A DNA stretch of 64,000 bases from Novipirellula artificiosorum (lineage in GTDB: Bacteria; Planctomycetota; Planctomycetia; Pirellulales; Pirellulaceae): contig NZ_SJPV01000001.1 in the NCBI RefSeq assembly GCF_007860135.1, forward strand, positions 420,939 to 484,938, in the 5' to 3' direction. The notes below the pieces were generated by a model. The model had not been told where the DNA came from. It ran no database searches and worked only from the letters and a program-made list of their open reading frames with translations. Shown in pieces: positions 18,510 to 28,090 of the stretch. Numbering within the stretch: position 1 is the stretch's first letter; each line of letters starts with the position of its first letter. Both the position numbers and the translations under genes were made by a program.

Positions 18510-19268
18510 CTAGCCTGCATCGTCAATTCGAAGGCTCTCTTGAAGCAGCAGTTCCGAGAGCGACGATCCCGGCGGCAGGCTATTGATGCCATGATCGGTG
18601 AGTCGGTCGAGCTCTTGGTAGCGAATCTCGACCAATTCTCCGAGTTCCGCGAACAGGGACTCAACCTGTTCCACCACCAACCGGTTGGCATCGTCACTTC
18701 CAAATGATTCGCCCTGCTTGATGCGATACGTGATCACCCGATTTTCTAGAACCTTTTCTTTGAAACGGCTGTCCAGCACGGGATCACACGAGATCCGTAC
18801 GTGATCCAATTCATGAAGCACAAGCCGATCGGACCAAAAGGAATCGTTGGCCGGTCGTTCTCGAAACCAAACGGTATGCTCTCTCGTGATCGCAATGTCA
18901 CGATAGCGGATGGTGATTCGTGCCGCTTTGCCATCCAGATCGGTTTCAAGACGCCAACGATTGTAGCTACGGAATTGGTACCGCAGCGAATACTCGGTCA
19001 AACCCACCATCCGGCGGCCTCGGTTGCCCTTGGCTCGCTCAAAGCTCCGCGTCGACGCATCATCCCGTGGGCCAAAGACAAAGCGAACGTTTGCTCGCTC
19101 GATCAACTCGGCGATCGAGGGTGGAGGCTCGGGCAACTGGGTGAGCTCAATCGACTCAAACGATGCGTTCTCCACCGACGTCTCGGCAACGGTTACGGTT
19201 GAATCCGCAATCATCCCCCCTAGAGACAGCCACATCACAAGGTGCCAAAGAAGAAGTCGGCGCTTCAA
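18510..19268 (-). CDS. Secreted protein with HExxH motif, hypothetical (DUF922-like?)
   Basis: 252 residues starting with a TTG directly after the TAA of the ThuA gene; GAGGAAG about 7 nt upstream supports that start. The signal peptide is MKRRLLLWHLVMWLSLGG. An HExxH zinc-peptidase-like motif, LHELDHVRIS, lies at residues 152-156 after a beta-rich region with Tyr/Arg-rich strands (EYSLRYQFRSYNRWRLE). Bacterial DUF922 proteins have a similar layout of a beta domain then HExxH. The third ligand is not obvious, so peptidase activity is unproven. It is tightly linked to the upstream ThuA gene, suggesting joint expression. Confidence 0.65.
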   Translation of the reverse strand: MKRRLLLWHLVMWLSLGGMIADSTVTVAETSVENASFESIELTQLPEPPPSIAELIERANVRFVFGPRDDASTRSFERAKGNRGRRMVGLTEYSLRYQFRSYNRWRLETDLDGKAARITIRYRDIAITREHTVWFRERPANDSFWSDRLVLHELDHVRISCDPVLDSRFKEKVLENRVITYRIKQGESFGSDDANRLVVEQVESLFAELGELVEIRYQELDRLTDHGINSLPPGSSLSELLLQESLRIDDAG

Positions 19269-20264
19269 TTAAGGCTTCCTCGTCAAGGCAGCGATCGACT
19301 GGAAGAACGGCCCCCAAGCGTGCGGGTCAACGATCGAGAGGTGGTACTGCTGTTTTGTCGCTTCAAAATCAAATGTCTTCGGCGGCTCGAAGTCTTGGTT
19401 TTCCAGCAATTGCTCCGACGGGAATGCATCCAGCGATGATCCCTCGGGTTCCACCTCATCGCCTGCGGTCCAACGAATGGCGTTACTGACCAGTCGACGA
19501 TAACTCTGGCTGCCCCAATTCCAATGAAAATGACCACCGGTAAATCCAAACGAGCGGCCACCGTCGGGCCGCGAGTAAGCCCAAGCCAGCGTTTGGGGAT
19601 CGCCCGCAGCCACGCTTTTGCGGACCGTTGGATTCCCACTGTGGGCGCCGTCTTTTCGACGCATGGTGTCCTCGGGCGCTACGGCGGCGAGGACCGGGAA
19701 AACGTTTCCATCTTGATTGAAACGCAAATGGAAATACCACTCGTCGTTTGCGGAAAACGGTTCGACGCCGTGCGTGATCGGGTGGTCGGGAAGTTTTGCG
19801 AACGGGGCGACCCAGTGAGGGTTGACGCTGTAGTGGATTTCAAAGTGCCCTCCCAACAATTCGACCCAAGCATCGCCTGCTTCGCCCGGCACCATCTCGA
19901 CGGCATAGTGCAAACAAACCAAGCCGCAGCCTTGCTTGAGCTTTTCACGAAGCTCGGCGAGGTGTGGGATTGCCAAATGGCGTCCGCCTCCATCACAATA
20001 AATTACGATCGAATCCGCTTGGTCGATCAACGCGGGATCGCTCGGCCACCCACGAACCACGGTCACTTCGCACCCATCGGTTGCCTCGGTGATGGTTTCT
20101 TCCAAGATCTTTAGACCAGCATAGTGCTCGTGAGCTCCGTAACCGTGCGAGGGACGGCCAGCAAGCATCAAGATCTTCTTGGTCTTCGAATCGGATTCGC
20201 CAGCCACCAAGATCGAAAGTGGCAGAGCGAGCAGCAGAAAGGGCAGAAATCGTTGCACGGGCAT
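19269..20264 (-). CDS. Secreted ThuA-domain protein
   Basis: 331 residues with a signal peptide (MPVQRFLPFLLLALPLSILVAGES). The body is a ThuA (trehalose utilisation) glutamine-amidotransferase-like fold: KKILMLAGRPSHGYGAHEH, SIVIYCDGGGRHLAIPHLA, GCGLVCLHYAVE, GGHFEIHYSV, and a C-terminal SFGFTGGHFHWNWG. Related planctomycete proteins are numerous and often sit near Gfo/Idh oxidoreductases; the true substrate is not established. Its stop codon directly abuts the TTG start of the HExxH gene. Confidence 0.88.
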   Translation of the reverse strand: MPVQRFLPFLLLALPLSILVAGESDSKTKKILMLAGRPSHGYGAHEHYAGLKILEETITEATDGCEVTVVRGWPSDPALIDQADSIVIYCDGGGRHLAIPHLAELREKLKQGCGLVCLHYAVEMVPGEAGDAWVELLGGHFEIHYSVNPHWVAPFAKLPDHPITHGVEPFSANDEWYFHLRFNQDGNVFPVLAAVAPEDTMRRKDGAHSGNPTVRKSVAAGDPQTLAWAYSRPDGGRSFGFTGGHFHWNWGSQSYRRLVSNAIRWTAGDEVEPEGSSLDAFPSEQLLENQDFEPPKTFDFEATKQQYHLSIVDPHAWGPFFQSIAALTRKP

Positions 20265-20351
20265 GGGCGAAAAGTGGGTTTGAAGTGTCAGGGGGGGCCG
20301 GCGGCTATCGGATTATTGTAGCCGAAACGATGATGTGTCGACGCCTTTGGC

Positions 20352-20870
20352 CTACTTCATGTTTTCCAACGACGAGGAAAGGGCATGGACCAAGACCACC
20401 ACATGTGTGGCAATCGCCGCTTCGTTGCCAATCGCGCCAAGCCCTTCCCCCGTTTTTGCTTTGACGCTAACTCGATCGATCGTGATATCGAGCATTTCAG
20501 CAATCGACTGACGCATTGCGTCGATATGAGGTGCCATTCGAGGACGTTCCGCCAAAATCACGCAGTCAACGTTGACAAGATCCATCGAATGGTGACGAAC
20601 GCGACGGATCGCCTCGTGAACAAAATCGCGACTTTCCCGATCCCGGTTTTCGTCGGCATCATCGGGGAACAGACGCCCGATGTCTGCCTCGCAAACGGTG
20701 CCCAACAGCGCGTCGGTGATCGCATGCAACAGCACATCGGCGTCACTGTGTCCGATCGCGTGCACTTCGGCCGGAACATCGATCCCGCCAATCCGCAACG
20801 GGCCTCCGTTGCCGAGTCGGTGGGAATCATAGCCAAGTCCGATACGGACAGGGGGAATCGGTGCGTTCAT
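20352..20870 (-). CDS. ispF: 2-C-methyl-D-erythritol 2,4-cyclodiphosphate synthase
   Basis: 172 residues, near the usual 155-165. Metal ligands appear as GYDSHRL (DxH) and a His in ADVLLHAITDALLG; GHSDAD, the DIGRLFPDDADE loop and the C-terminal KAKTGEGLGAIGNEAAIATHVVVL are all standard IspF. It cyclises CDP-ME-2-phosphate in the MEP isoprenoid pathway. There is no fusion to IspD. It is divergent from the ABC transporter gene, with about 108 nt between the starts. Confidence 0.96.
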   Translation of the reverse strand: MNAPIPPVRIGLGYDSHRLGNGGPLRIGGIDVPAEVHAIGHSDADVLLHAITDALLGTVCEADIGRLFPDDADENRDRESRDFVHEAIRRVRHHSMDLVNVDCVILAERPRMAPHIDAMRQSIAEMLDITIDRVSVKAKTGEGLGAIGNEAAIATHVVVLVHALSSSLENMK

Positions 20871-20978
20871 GGTTGAATCTGAAATTTGGCATCTATTGTC
20901 ATTGACGATGCTTCCTACAATAACCGACGGTCCTCTATTCTGTTATGCACCTGCTTCGCTTCACCGCTCGAATTCTGC

Positions 20979-21971
20979 ATGTCTATCATCGAAGTCCGCC
21001 AATTGACCAAGTCCTACCGCGTTTACAAAAAGCGAGAGGGGCTTCGAGAGAGTATGCGCGGACTTTTTCGCCGTGAATACAACGAGGTCGAGGCGGTGCG
21101 GGGCATCGATTTAGACGTTGAGCAGGGCGAATTTGTGGCTTTTTTGGGGCCCAATGGAGCCGGCAAGACGACGACGCTGAAATTGCTCAGCGGGGTGATC
21201 AACCCCACAAGCGGGACTGCGACGGTGATGGGCTTTGTGCCATGGCATCGCAAAAACGAATACCGCCGTCGGTTCGCCTTAGTGATGGGCCAAAAAAACC
21301 AGCTTTGGTGGGACCTCCCTGCACAAGAATCCTACCGCTTGCATCAACAAATCTACGGCCTCGATCATGACCAGTTCGACGCGACGTTGGCGGAACTGAC
21401 CGATCTGTTGGATGTGACCCGACTGCTCAGCCAACCGGTCCGCGAGCTGTCACTCGGCGAACGGATGAAGATGGAATTGATTGCTGCCATGCTTCACAGC
21501 CCCGAAGTCCTGTTCTTGGACGAACCAACGATCGGGCTGGACGTGATCGCTCAGCACAACATCCAGAAGTTTCTACGTTACTATCAGGAGAAACGCAAAA
21601 TCACGATTCTGTTGACCAGCCACTACATGAAAGACGTTGCAGCTCTGTGTAAACGTGTCGTGATTGTTGCAGGCGGCCGCATCGAATACGACGGATCCTT
21701 GGCGGGAATCATCGACAAGTTTTCGGGATCCAAAATTATCACGCTACAATTCGCCAATGCGCATCGCCCCTCGCTGGCTGCGTATGGTGAAGTGCTCGAT
21801 GAAAATTGGCCCAAAGTCCGCGTCCGAGTGAACCGCGCTGACGTTCCCGGAGTTTTGGCGGAAACACTTCGCGACAATCCCATCGAGGATGTCGCGGTAG
21901 AAGATCCCCCGCTGGAAGAAGTCATCGCCGACCTGTTCCGCGAATCAAGCGAGCGGGAGGGAACAGAGTAG
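20979..21971 (+). CDS. ABC transporter ATP-binding protein (ABC-2 export type), orphan
   Basis: 330 residues from the ATG at 20979 (the frame is open 93 nt further upstream but without homologous sequence). Walker A is GPNGAGKTTTLKLL, the Q-loop MGQKNQLWW, signature LSLGERMKMELIAAML, Walker B VLFLDEPTIGLD, H-loop LLTSHYMKD. The C-terminal about 80 residues form the DUF4162-like tail found in ABC-2 exporters. In related genomes it is normally followed by one or two ABC-2 permease genes; here the next gene is an oxidoreductase pseudogene, so the permease partner is not in view. Confidence 0.9.
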   Translation: MSIIEVRQLTKSYRVYKKREGLRESMRGLFRREYNEVEAVRGIDLDVEQGEFVAFLGPNGAGKTTTLKLLSGVINPTSGTATVMGFVPWHRKNEYRRRFALVMGQKNQLWWDLPAQESYRLHQQIYGLDHDQFDATLAELTDLLDVTRLLSQPVRELSLGERMKMELIAAMLHSPEVLFLDEPTIGLDVIAQHNIQKFLRYYQEKRKITILLTSHYMKDVAALCKRVVIVAGGRIEYDGSLAGIIDKFSGSKIITLQFANAHRPSLAAYGEVLDENWPKVRVRVNRADVPGVLAETLRDNPIEDVAVEDPPLEEVIADLFRESSEREGTE

Positions 21972-22105
21972 TTCGGAATCCCATTACAATGAGATCGGTG
22001 CGTTCGATTCCGTCTCAAGCGAAGGACGGAGCTGGATTCAATAGGCAAAACAAATCGCTCCCGACTTCGTTCCTTCCCCCAATCCTTTTCCCAAGGGACC
22101 CACCC

Positions 22106-22922
22106 ATGACTGACAAGATCCATCGCCGTGATTTTCAGGTAAAAGCGGCTTCTACCTTCGTGCTTTCCGCCGCAACCGCCGCGGCTTCGGCCCGCGCCGC
22201 CGGTGCCAACGAGCGCATCCGTCTCGGGTTCATCGGCGTTGCCAATCGTGGATCGCAATTGATGAAGGCCTTTGCAGAGCATTCGGATTGCCAAATCGTT
22301 GCACTTTGCGACGTCGATTCACAAACGCTCACGAAGGCGGCCACAAACGTTGCCCAGACGACCTTTCAGACTGACGACTTTCGTAACCTGATTGACCGAG
22401 AAGACGTGGACGCCATCGTGATCGCGACTCCCGATCATTGGCACGCGATTCAAGCCATCTCGGCCTGTGCGGCGAGCAAAGACGTTTACGTGGAAAAGCC
22501 ACTCTCCGCAACGATCCACGAAGGCCGTGCCATGGTCGATGCGGCCCGCAAGTACAAACGCGTGGTACAGGTAGGGACACACCGTCGAAGCAGTCCTTTG
22601 TATGCGGAACTGTCCGAGCGAGTACGAGAGGGGCTGCTGGGGAAGGTCTGCGTGTCGCGTGCTTATCGGCTCAGCAATATGGCACCTTCGGGGATCGGCA
22701 AGGAACCCACTTCTTCCCCACCCGAGCATTTGAACTGGGACATGTGGTTGGGACCTCGTGCCAAAAGGCCCTATCAAGCCAACATTGCACCTTACAAATT
22801 TCGTTGGTGGCAAGACTACAGCTCTCAGATGGGATGCAAAGACGGAATACTTCGTCGGAGATGAAGAAGCCAATGCGAGATTGCACTACCCGTATCGCAG
22901 CCCATGGACATTGCCCAGCTAG
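22106..22922 (+). pseudogene. Gfo/Idh/MocA oxidoreductase, Tat-exported, internally deleted and out of frame
   Basis: From the ATG at 22106 the first about 242 residues are a normal family member: Tat signal (HRRDFQVKAAS), Rossmann GFIGVANRG, DHWHAIQAI, VYVEKPLS. The frame then enters CKDGILRRR and stops at 22864. The expected C-terminal end, [21 protein letters not shown], is present immediately afterwards in another frame (22833-22922, ending TAG). The usual about 180 residues in between are missing. So an internal deletion, junction near 22830-22835, joined the two ends out of frame. Compare the intact relative at 40099-41406. Confidence 0.8.
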
Positions 22923-23052
22923 AATCGCGTTAACCCTATCACCCGCCCGACGTGCCGTGCCCACGTAGCGAGGGATCGGCCACCGAATACCGGTTGATCC
23001 AGATCCCAGGTGATCGATGCTCAGGACGGAAAAGGATCGACAAGGAATGCAG

Positions 23053-24357
23053 ATGGAGAAGAAAACCGGCAATCGTAAGGTCCTTCATGCAGCGGACATT
23101 CATCTCGACAGCCCGTTGCGGAAGCTTCAAACCTACGAAGACGCTCCTGTCGACCAAATTCGCGGGGCGTCGCGCCGGGCCTTGGAAAATCTTGTGCAAT
23201 TGGCAATCCACCAATCCGTTGACCTTGTCGTGATTGCTGGGGACCTTTACGACGGTGATTGGCGAGACCAGAACACGGGACTGTTCTTCGTGGCCCAAGC
23301 CGCCAAGCTCACGCAAGCGGGGATTCCCATCGTTGTGATTCGCGGCAACCATGATGCCGCGAATCTGATGACGTCATCGTTGCCACTGCCCAAGAATCCC
23401 GATGGCAGCGAGATCATGATGGCAGCGGATAAAGTCGACGCCCGCGTCTTCGAGTCGCTGTCGATTGCCGTTCACGGACGATCCTTTCGCAAGCGAGCCG
23501 AAACCAAGGACCTGTCAAAGCAATATCCGAAACCCTTTTCCGGTGTCTTCAACCTTGGGCTACTTCACACCAGTTTGACTGGGGCAGAAGGACATGACAA
23601 CTATTCACCCTGTAAGCCTCAAGAATTGACCGATAAGGAATACGACTACTGGGCACTCGGTCATGTTCATCTTCGTGGCGAACATGGCATCGACGGCGGC
23701 CCACCCATCGTTTTCAGCGGCAACATCCAGGGTCGCCACATTCGTGAGTCGGGCGAAAAGGGCTGCGTGATTGTCGAGATTGATTCGCGAGACCGTTGCA
23801 CCCCGAACTTCCATGCCCTGGACGTGGTGCGATGGGACGTCTGCCAGATCGATGCCCGGACGATCGACCATCCGGATGACGTGATGGACCAATTTGAACA
23901 ATGGGTCACGAGGCAAATCACAAGCGCGGAAGGACGTTTGATCGTCTCGCGAGTTGCGGTCAGCGGCCCAACCGCCGTCCACAATGCTTTGCATCAGCGC
24001 CGTCATCGTATCGAAGCATCCCTGCGTGCGATCGCAGTCGCACACGGCGGAGGACAGGTGTGGCTGGAAAAACTGCGACTCAAGACGTCAACGCCGACCC
24101 ATGCATTCGCCTTCGGTGATTTGGATGGGCCGCTTGCGAGTGTCGCGCAAGTGGTCAACGATTTTCGCATGGCCGAGGATCGAGTCGAGACCGTGAAGCA
24201 AGAGCTTGCATCACTGCTTTCAAAACTGCCGATAGAACTGCACGGCTACGGCGAAGGGTTTTCCTCAGACTCGATGGGCCAAACCGACGAACTGGTCGCT
24301 TCCGCTGCGGCGGAACTCCTTGGGCGGTTGCAGGAAAGTGAGTCGACAAGCGAATGA
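23053..24357 (+). CDS. YhaO/SbcD-like DNA repair exonuclease (metallophosphoesterase)
   Basis: 434 residues from the ATG at 23053, which has AAGGA 6 nt upstream; ATGs at 23047 and 23017 are alternatives. Calcineurin-like phosphoesterase motifs appear in order: HAADIHLDSP, IAGDLYDGDW, IRGNHDA, LLHTSLTG and ALGHVHLRGE. This is the Mre11/SbcD layout with a long C-terminal part as in B. subtilis YhaO. It overlaps the SMC-like gene by 4 nt (ATGA), so the two are translationally coupled and should form a nuclease-ATPase complex that processes DNA ends. Confidence 0.9.
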   Translation: MEKKTGNRKVLHAADIHLDSPLRKLQTYEDAPVDQIRGASRRALENLVQLAIHQSVDLVVIAGDLYDGDWRDQNTGLFFVAQAAKLTQAGIPIVVIRGNHDAANLMTSSLPLPKNPDGSEIMMAADKVDARVFESLSIAVHGRSFRKRAETKDLSKQYPKPFSGVFNLGLLHTSLTGAEGHDNYSPCKPQELTDKEYDYWALGHVHLRGEHGIDGGPPIVFSGNIQGRHIRESGEKGCVIVEIDSRDRCTPNFHALDVVRWDVCQIDARTIDHPDDVMDQFEQWVTRQITSAEGRLIVSRVAVSGPTAVHNALHQRRHRIEASLRAIAVAHGGGQVWLEKLRLKTSTPTHAFAFGDLDGPLASVAQVVNDFRMAEDRVETVKQELASLLSKLPIELHGYGEGFSSDSMGQTDELVASAAAELLGRLQESESTSE

Positions 24358-27300
24358 AAATTGAACGACTCGACCTGATTGCCTTTGGACGGTTTACGGA
24401 CACTTCGATCGATCTAGCGACAGGAAATTGCCAATTCCATCTGATCTACGGCCCAAATGAGTCCGGAAAATCGACAAGCTTGCGTGCAATCACTTCGTTG
24501 CTTTACGGAATGCCTCAGCGTGCGGAAGACCATTTCCTTCATCCCACCACCAAAATGCGGATCGGAGCAAGACTCAGCGGCGACGACGGAGGTGTGCTGG
24601 AGTGCATCCGGCGGCGAGGACGCAAATCGACGCTGCGCGATGACAAAGATGATCAACCTATCGACGATGCGGTACTTGCGAAAATGCTCGGTGGAATTGA
24701 CCGAGAAGCGTTCGAGCATCGGTTCGGACTCTCCCACGATGAATTGGTCAAAGGAGGCGAGGCCATTTTGGCCGGCCAGGGGGATTTGGGCGAGATTCTT
24801 TTTGCGGCCGGGGCAGGCGTCAGTCAATTGCGCGCGGTCGGCGAGCAGTTGAACACCTTGGCAACAGCACGTTTCGTCGCCGGGGGAAAGAATGGCACGA
24901 TCAATCAGCTGATCCGAGAGTTGGCGGAAAAGAAAAAAGAGTTAGAGCAAGTCAAGATCCCCCCGTCGGAGTTCAACGAGCTTCGTGAACAGCTTGATGA
25001 AGCCTGCGACCGTGCCGAGAAGTTGCAGGCGTCAGCCAAACAGCAGGCGATCAGGCTTGCCAAAATGAGAGCAATCCAAAAAGCGTTGCCACTGGTTCCA
25101 CAGTGGCATTCGACGAGAGAATCGCTCCACGACTTGGCCGACGCTCCCCATCTCGACGATGCGTTCGTTGATCGACGTCGATCGTTCGAAACCAAACGCG
25201 AGGTTTCCGTGGAGCAGGTAACTTCGCTCAACATGCGATTCAAAGAATTAAAGGAACAACTGCAATCGCTCGGGGAAGATCAGGCTATCCTCCTACATGA
25301 AGCAGAAATTGAATCGCTTTTCGAACGGCTTGGGGCAAGAGATGAAGCACGAAAACATCGTGTCGATTTAGAACGAAAACGATTGAACATGGACCGGCGA
25401 ATGGTCGAGGCGCTGGAGGAATTATCCATCGTCATCGACACGACAAACAAGGACGAGGTAACGGGACAGATCGACAAATCGCTCGCTCACCTCCGTATCG
25501 TCGATTCGGTGCGAACCAAGCTCAACGCGTTGGCGCAGAAATATGCAATGATCGTTCGCCAACGCGATGATGCCGACGAACAATCTCGATCTGCGATCAA
25601 GAAACTGGCCGAGTTCGAACCCTTTCTCGACCAACACGCGACTCCCCCCGACCCAAATGCAATCAGCCAAGTACTCGAGTCGGTCGGCAGTCCCGATGCA
25701 GTCCTCTCCGACATCTCGCAACAAAGGGCGGCGGTCAAGAAAATTCAAAAGCGGTGTGAGCAGCTTTGTCGAAAACTCGAGGGCTTCGAGGGTACGTACG
25801 CCATGGCAACGAGCTTGCGGTTGCCGAATGAAGCCGCAATCGATTCGGCTGCGAGCCAACTGAAACAGCGGGAACAATCGCTCGCAAGGATGACCGAACA
25901 ATGGAACCAATTGAGTGCCCAACAGGAACAAGCGGAGGAGCGTTTGCAGTCCGTTCAGTCACTGGTTGCCCTGCCAACACCCGAACAGTTGACCGACGCT
26001 CGTGGCCGGCGAGATCAGGCACTGGTTCAGGCGATCGCCGACCAACAAACGGGGCAACTTGACGCCCAGCTTCTGTTCACGCTTCAGCAGGAAACTCGAA
26101 AAGCGGATGAACTGGTGGATGCGATGCGAGTGCATCACGAGCAACTGCACCAGCAAGCAAGCATTCAAGCAGAGCTGCGAAGAATCGAGCGGCAGCGAAA
26201 GATCTGTCAAGCGAGCAGGGAGTCTGCCAAAACGGCGTTGGATGAAGCTCAGAACGCTTGGCAAACACTTTGGCAAGCCTGCGGCATTGCCGCCGCAGAT
26301 CCCGATCGAATGGTCCGATGGATCGCCACGCACACACAATTGGTCGAAGCGGTTTTGACGCTTCATGACGAATCGGAGCAACAGCACCAACTCGAAGAGC
26401 GATTGGGCGTGTCGACAAAGCGTTTGAAAGCTGCCATCACAGCCGCTGCGGACGATGCAGAGAAACCATGCGATGGCAGCTTATCGGAGAACGTCTCCAG
26501 CCCTGAGGATTTTGCATCGCTCTATGATCAAGCGGCCGCTTTACGCAGTCGGTTGCAGGATACGAAAAAGCGGCATGATGACTGGAATCGCCAAAGAGAC
26601 ATGATTCGAAGCGAATTGCCCACTCTACAGACACGGCTTGAATCTCGCCAAAAAGAGCTCGACCAATGGCATGCCGATTGGTCCGATGCCACCTCGGCGC
26701 TGTCGCAAGAGGTCGATCGAACCCCCGCAGTCGTGATCGAAAAGATCGCCCAAATCGATGCGATTTCGGCGCAGCAGCGTGAACGCGATATTTTGTCCGT
26801 TCGTATTCGTTCCATCCGTGAGGACAACGAAACGTATCGCGGCGACGTTCAACGACTGGTGGACCAGTTAGAAATCCGATTACCCCATGGCTCTGGCGAC
26901 GTAAGCGACGTGTTCCCGGTTGTCAAGGAACTGTTTCAGCGGATGCAAACGCAGCGATCTGCGGCCCAACAGAAGTCAACGCTGCAAAAGCAGCTCGACT
27001 CCGTATCCAAGCAATTGCAGGATGCGACGCAGCAAGCGAGCGAGACCGCAGTCGCGTTGCAAAAACTCTGCGAAGAGGCACGTTGCGATGCGCCGGAGAA
27101 GCTTGTCGAGGTCGAACGACGTTCGAAACAGAGACAGCAGTTGGAGGCATCGCGAAAGAGCCTTGAAGAACAATTGAGGATTCTGGCAAATCATGCGTCC
27201 ATCGATAAATTTGTCTCTGACGTGCAGTCGGAACAGCCAGAATTGGTCGAGTTTGAATTGGAATCGCTGGATGCCAAACTACAAGCGACACGGGACCAAC

Positions 27301-27914
27301 TCACGCAGACGCAGCAGGAAGTCGGAGTGTTACGGCATCGGTTGCAACAAATCGATGGCAGCGCCCGGGCATCGGAGCTGTCGCAATCGATTCAATTGCT
27401 GGCCGGCCAAATGGAACACGAAGTAGAAGAGTACGCTCGAGTCAAAATCGCTGCGATGATGTTGCAGCAATCGATTGAACATTATCGCCAAGAGAATCAA
27501 GGTCCTGTGCTCGGACGGGCTGCCAAGATCTTCCGGCGACTGACACTGGACGAATACCAAGGTCTAAAGGTCGACACCGACCCTCGCGGGAATCCCATTT
27601 TGTGCGGAACGCGTCCCAACAAAGATCAAGTCGAGGTACCGGCAAACGCCATGAGCACAGGAACGGCCGACGCCTTGTACCTATCGCTTCGACTCGCTTC
27701 GATCGACCATCAACTCAGCCGAGGCCAAGCACTCCCGTTGATCATCGACGATTGCCTCGTGCAATTGGACGACGACCGTTCCAAAGCCGCTTTGGAAACC
27801 TTTGCCGAATTGTCAAATCGCACCCAAGTGATTTTGTTCACACACCATGAACATGTCGTCGAGTTGGCAAAGGCCTCGTTAGCCCCCAGCGTCTTTGAGG
27901 TGCACAGACTGTAG
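24354..27914 (+). CDS. YhaN/SbcC-like SMC-type AAA ATPase
   Basis: 1186 residues. Walker A is YGPNESGKSTSLRAI (about residue 39) in an N-terminal half-domain that includes the YhaN-family LLYGMPQRAEDHF and GLSHDELVKGG. Between about residues 190 and 1040 there is a very Gln/Glu/Leu-rich coiled coil. The C-terminal half-domain has STGTADALYLSLRLA (signature-like) and Walker B LPLIIDDCLVQLDDDR, then the H-loop VILFTHHEHV. It is coupled to the YhaO-like gene by a 4-nt overlap. A role in double-strand-end processing is inferred from the family. Confidence 0.9.
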   Translation: MKIERLDLIAFGRFTDTSIDLATGNCQFHLIYGPNESGKSTSLRAITSLLYGMPQRAEDHFLHPTTKMRIGARLSGDDGGVLECIRRRGRKSTLRDDKDDQPIDDAVLAKMLGGIDREAFEHRFGLSHDELVKGGEAILAGQGDLGEILFAAGAGVSQLRAVGEQLNTLATARFVAGGKNGTINQLIRELAEKKKELEQVKIPPSEFNELREQLDEACDRAEKLQASAKQQAIRLAKMRAIQKALPLVPQWHSTRESLHDLADAPHLDDAFVDRRRSFETKREVSVEQVTSLNMRFKELKEQLQSLGEDQAILLHEAEIESLFERLGARDEARKHRVDLERKRLNMDRRMVEALEELSIVIDTTNKDEVTGQIDKSLAHLRIVDSVRTKLNALAQKYAMIVRQRDDADEQSRSAIKKLAEFEPFLDQHATPPDPNAISQVLESVGSPDAVLSDISQQRAAVKKIQKRCEQLCRKLEGFEGTYAMATSLRLPNEAAIDSAASQLKQREQSLARMTEQWNQLSAQQEQAEERLQSVQSLVALPTPEQLTDARGRRDQALVQAIADQQTGQLDAQLLFTLQQETRKADELVDAMRVHHEQLHQQASIQAELRRIERQRKICQASRESAKTALDEAQNAWQTLWQACGIAAADPDRMVRWIATHTQLVEAVLTLHDESEQQHQLEERLGVSTKRLKAAITAAADDAEKPCDGSLSENVSSPEDFASLYDQAAALRSRLQDTKKRHDDWNRQRDMIRSELPTLQTRLESRQKELDQWHADWSDATSALSQEVDRTPAVVIEKIAQIDAISAQQRERDILSVRIRSIREDNETYRGDVQRLVDQLEIRLPHGSGDVSDVFPVVKELFQRMQTQRSAAQQKSTLQKQLDSVSKQLQDATQQASETAVALQKLCEEARCDAPEKLVEVERRSKQRQQLEASRKSLEEQLRILANHASIDKFVSDVQSEQPELVEFELESLDAKLQATRDQLTQTQQEVGVLRHRLQQIDGSARASELSQSIQLLAGQMEHEVEEYARVKIAAMMLQQSIEHYRQENQGPVLGRAAKIFRRLTLDEYQGLKVDTDPRGNPILCGTRPNKDQVEVPANAMSTGTADALYLSLRLASIDHQLSRGQALPLIIDDCLVQLDDDRSKAALETFAELSNRTQVILFTHHEHVVELAKASLAPSVFEVHRL

Positions 27915-27938
27915 CCTCACCATCAGAAAAACTAGCCC

Positions 27939-28055
27939 CTCCCACGGAATGGGTGATCGTGCCCAGGCTGGCGGTTTTCTCAGGCATGACAGGGCCTTAA
28001 AAGAACCGGGGGACGGCATGAAGATGGAAACAGCTACCCACCCATTCCATGGGAG
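27939..28055. repeat. Inverted repeat flanking an 83-nt spacer
   Basis: CTCCCACGGAATGGGTG at 27939-27955 matches the reverse complement of 28039-28055 at 16 of 17 positions. The spacer is non-coding. It could be a small mobile remnant or a structured RNA; no protein frame explains it. Confidence 0.5.
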
Positions 28056-28068
28056 AGCCGAAAAACTA

Positions 28069-28090
28069 AGAACCTATCCGAAAAGGTTCT
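28069..28090. terminator. Candidate bidirectional terminator hairpin
   Basis: AGAACCT (28069-28075) pairs with AGGTTCT (28084-28090) across an 8-nt loop, between the 3' ends of the converging yhaN-like gene and the minus-strand gene at 28089. A-rich flanks occur, but there is no long T-tract, so it is only moderately convincing. Confidence 0.4.
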
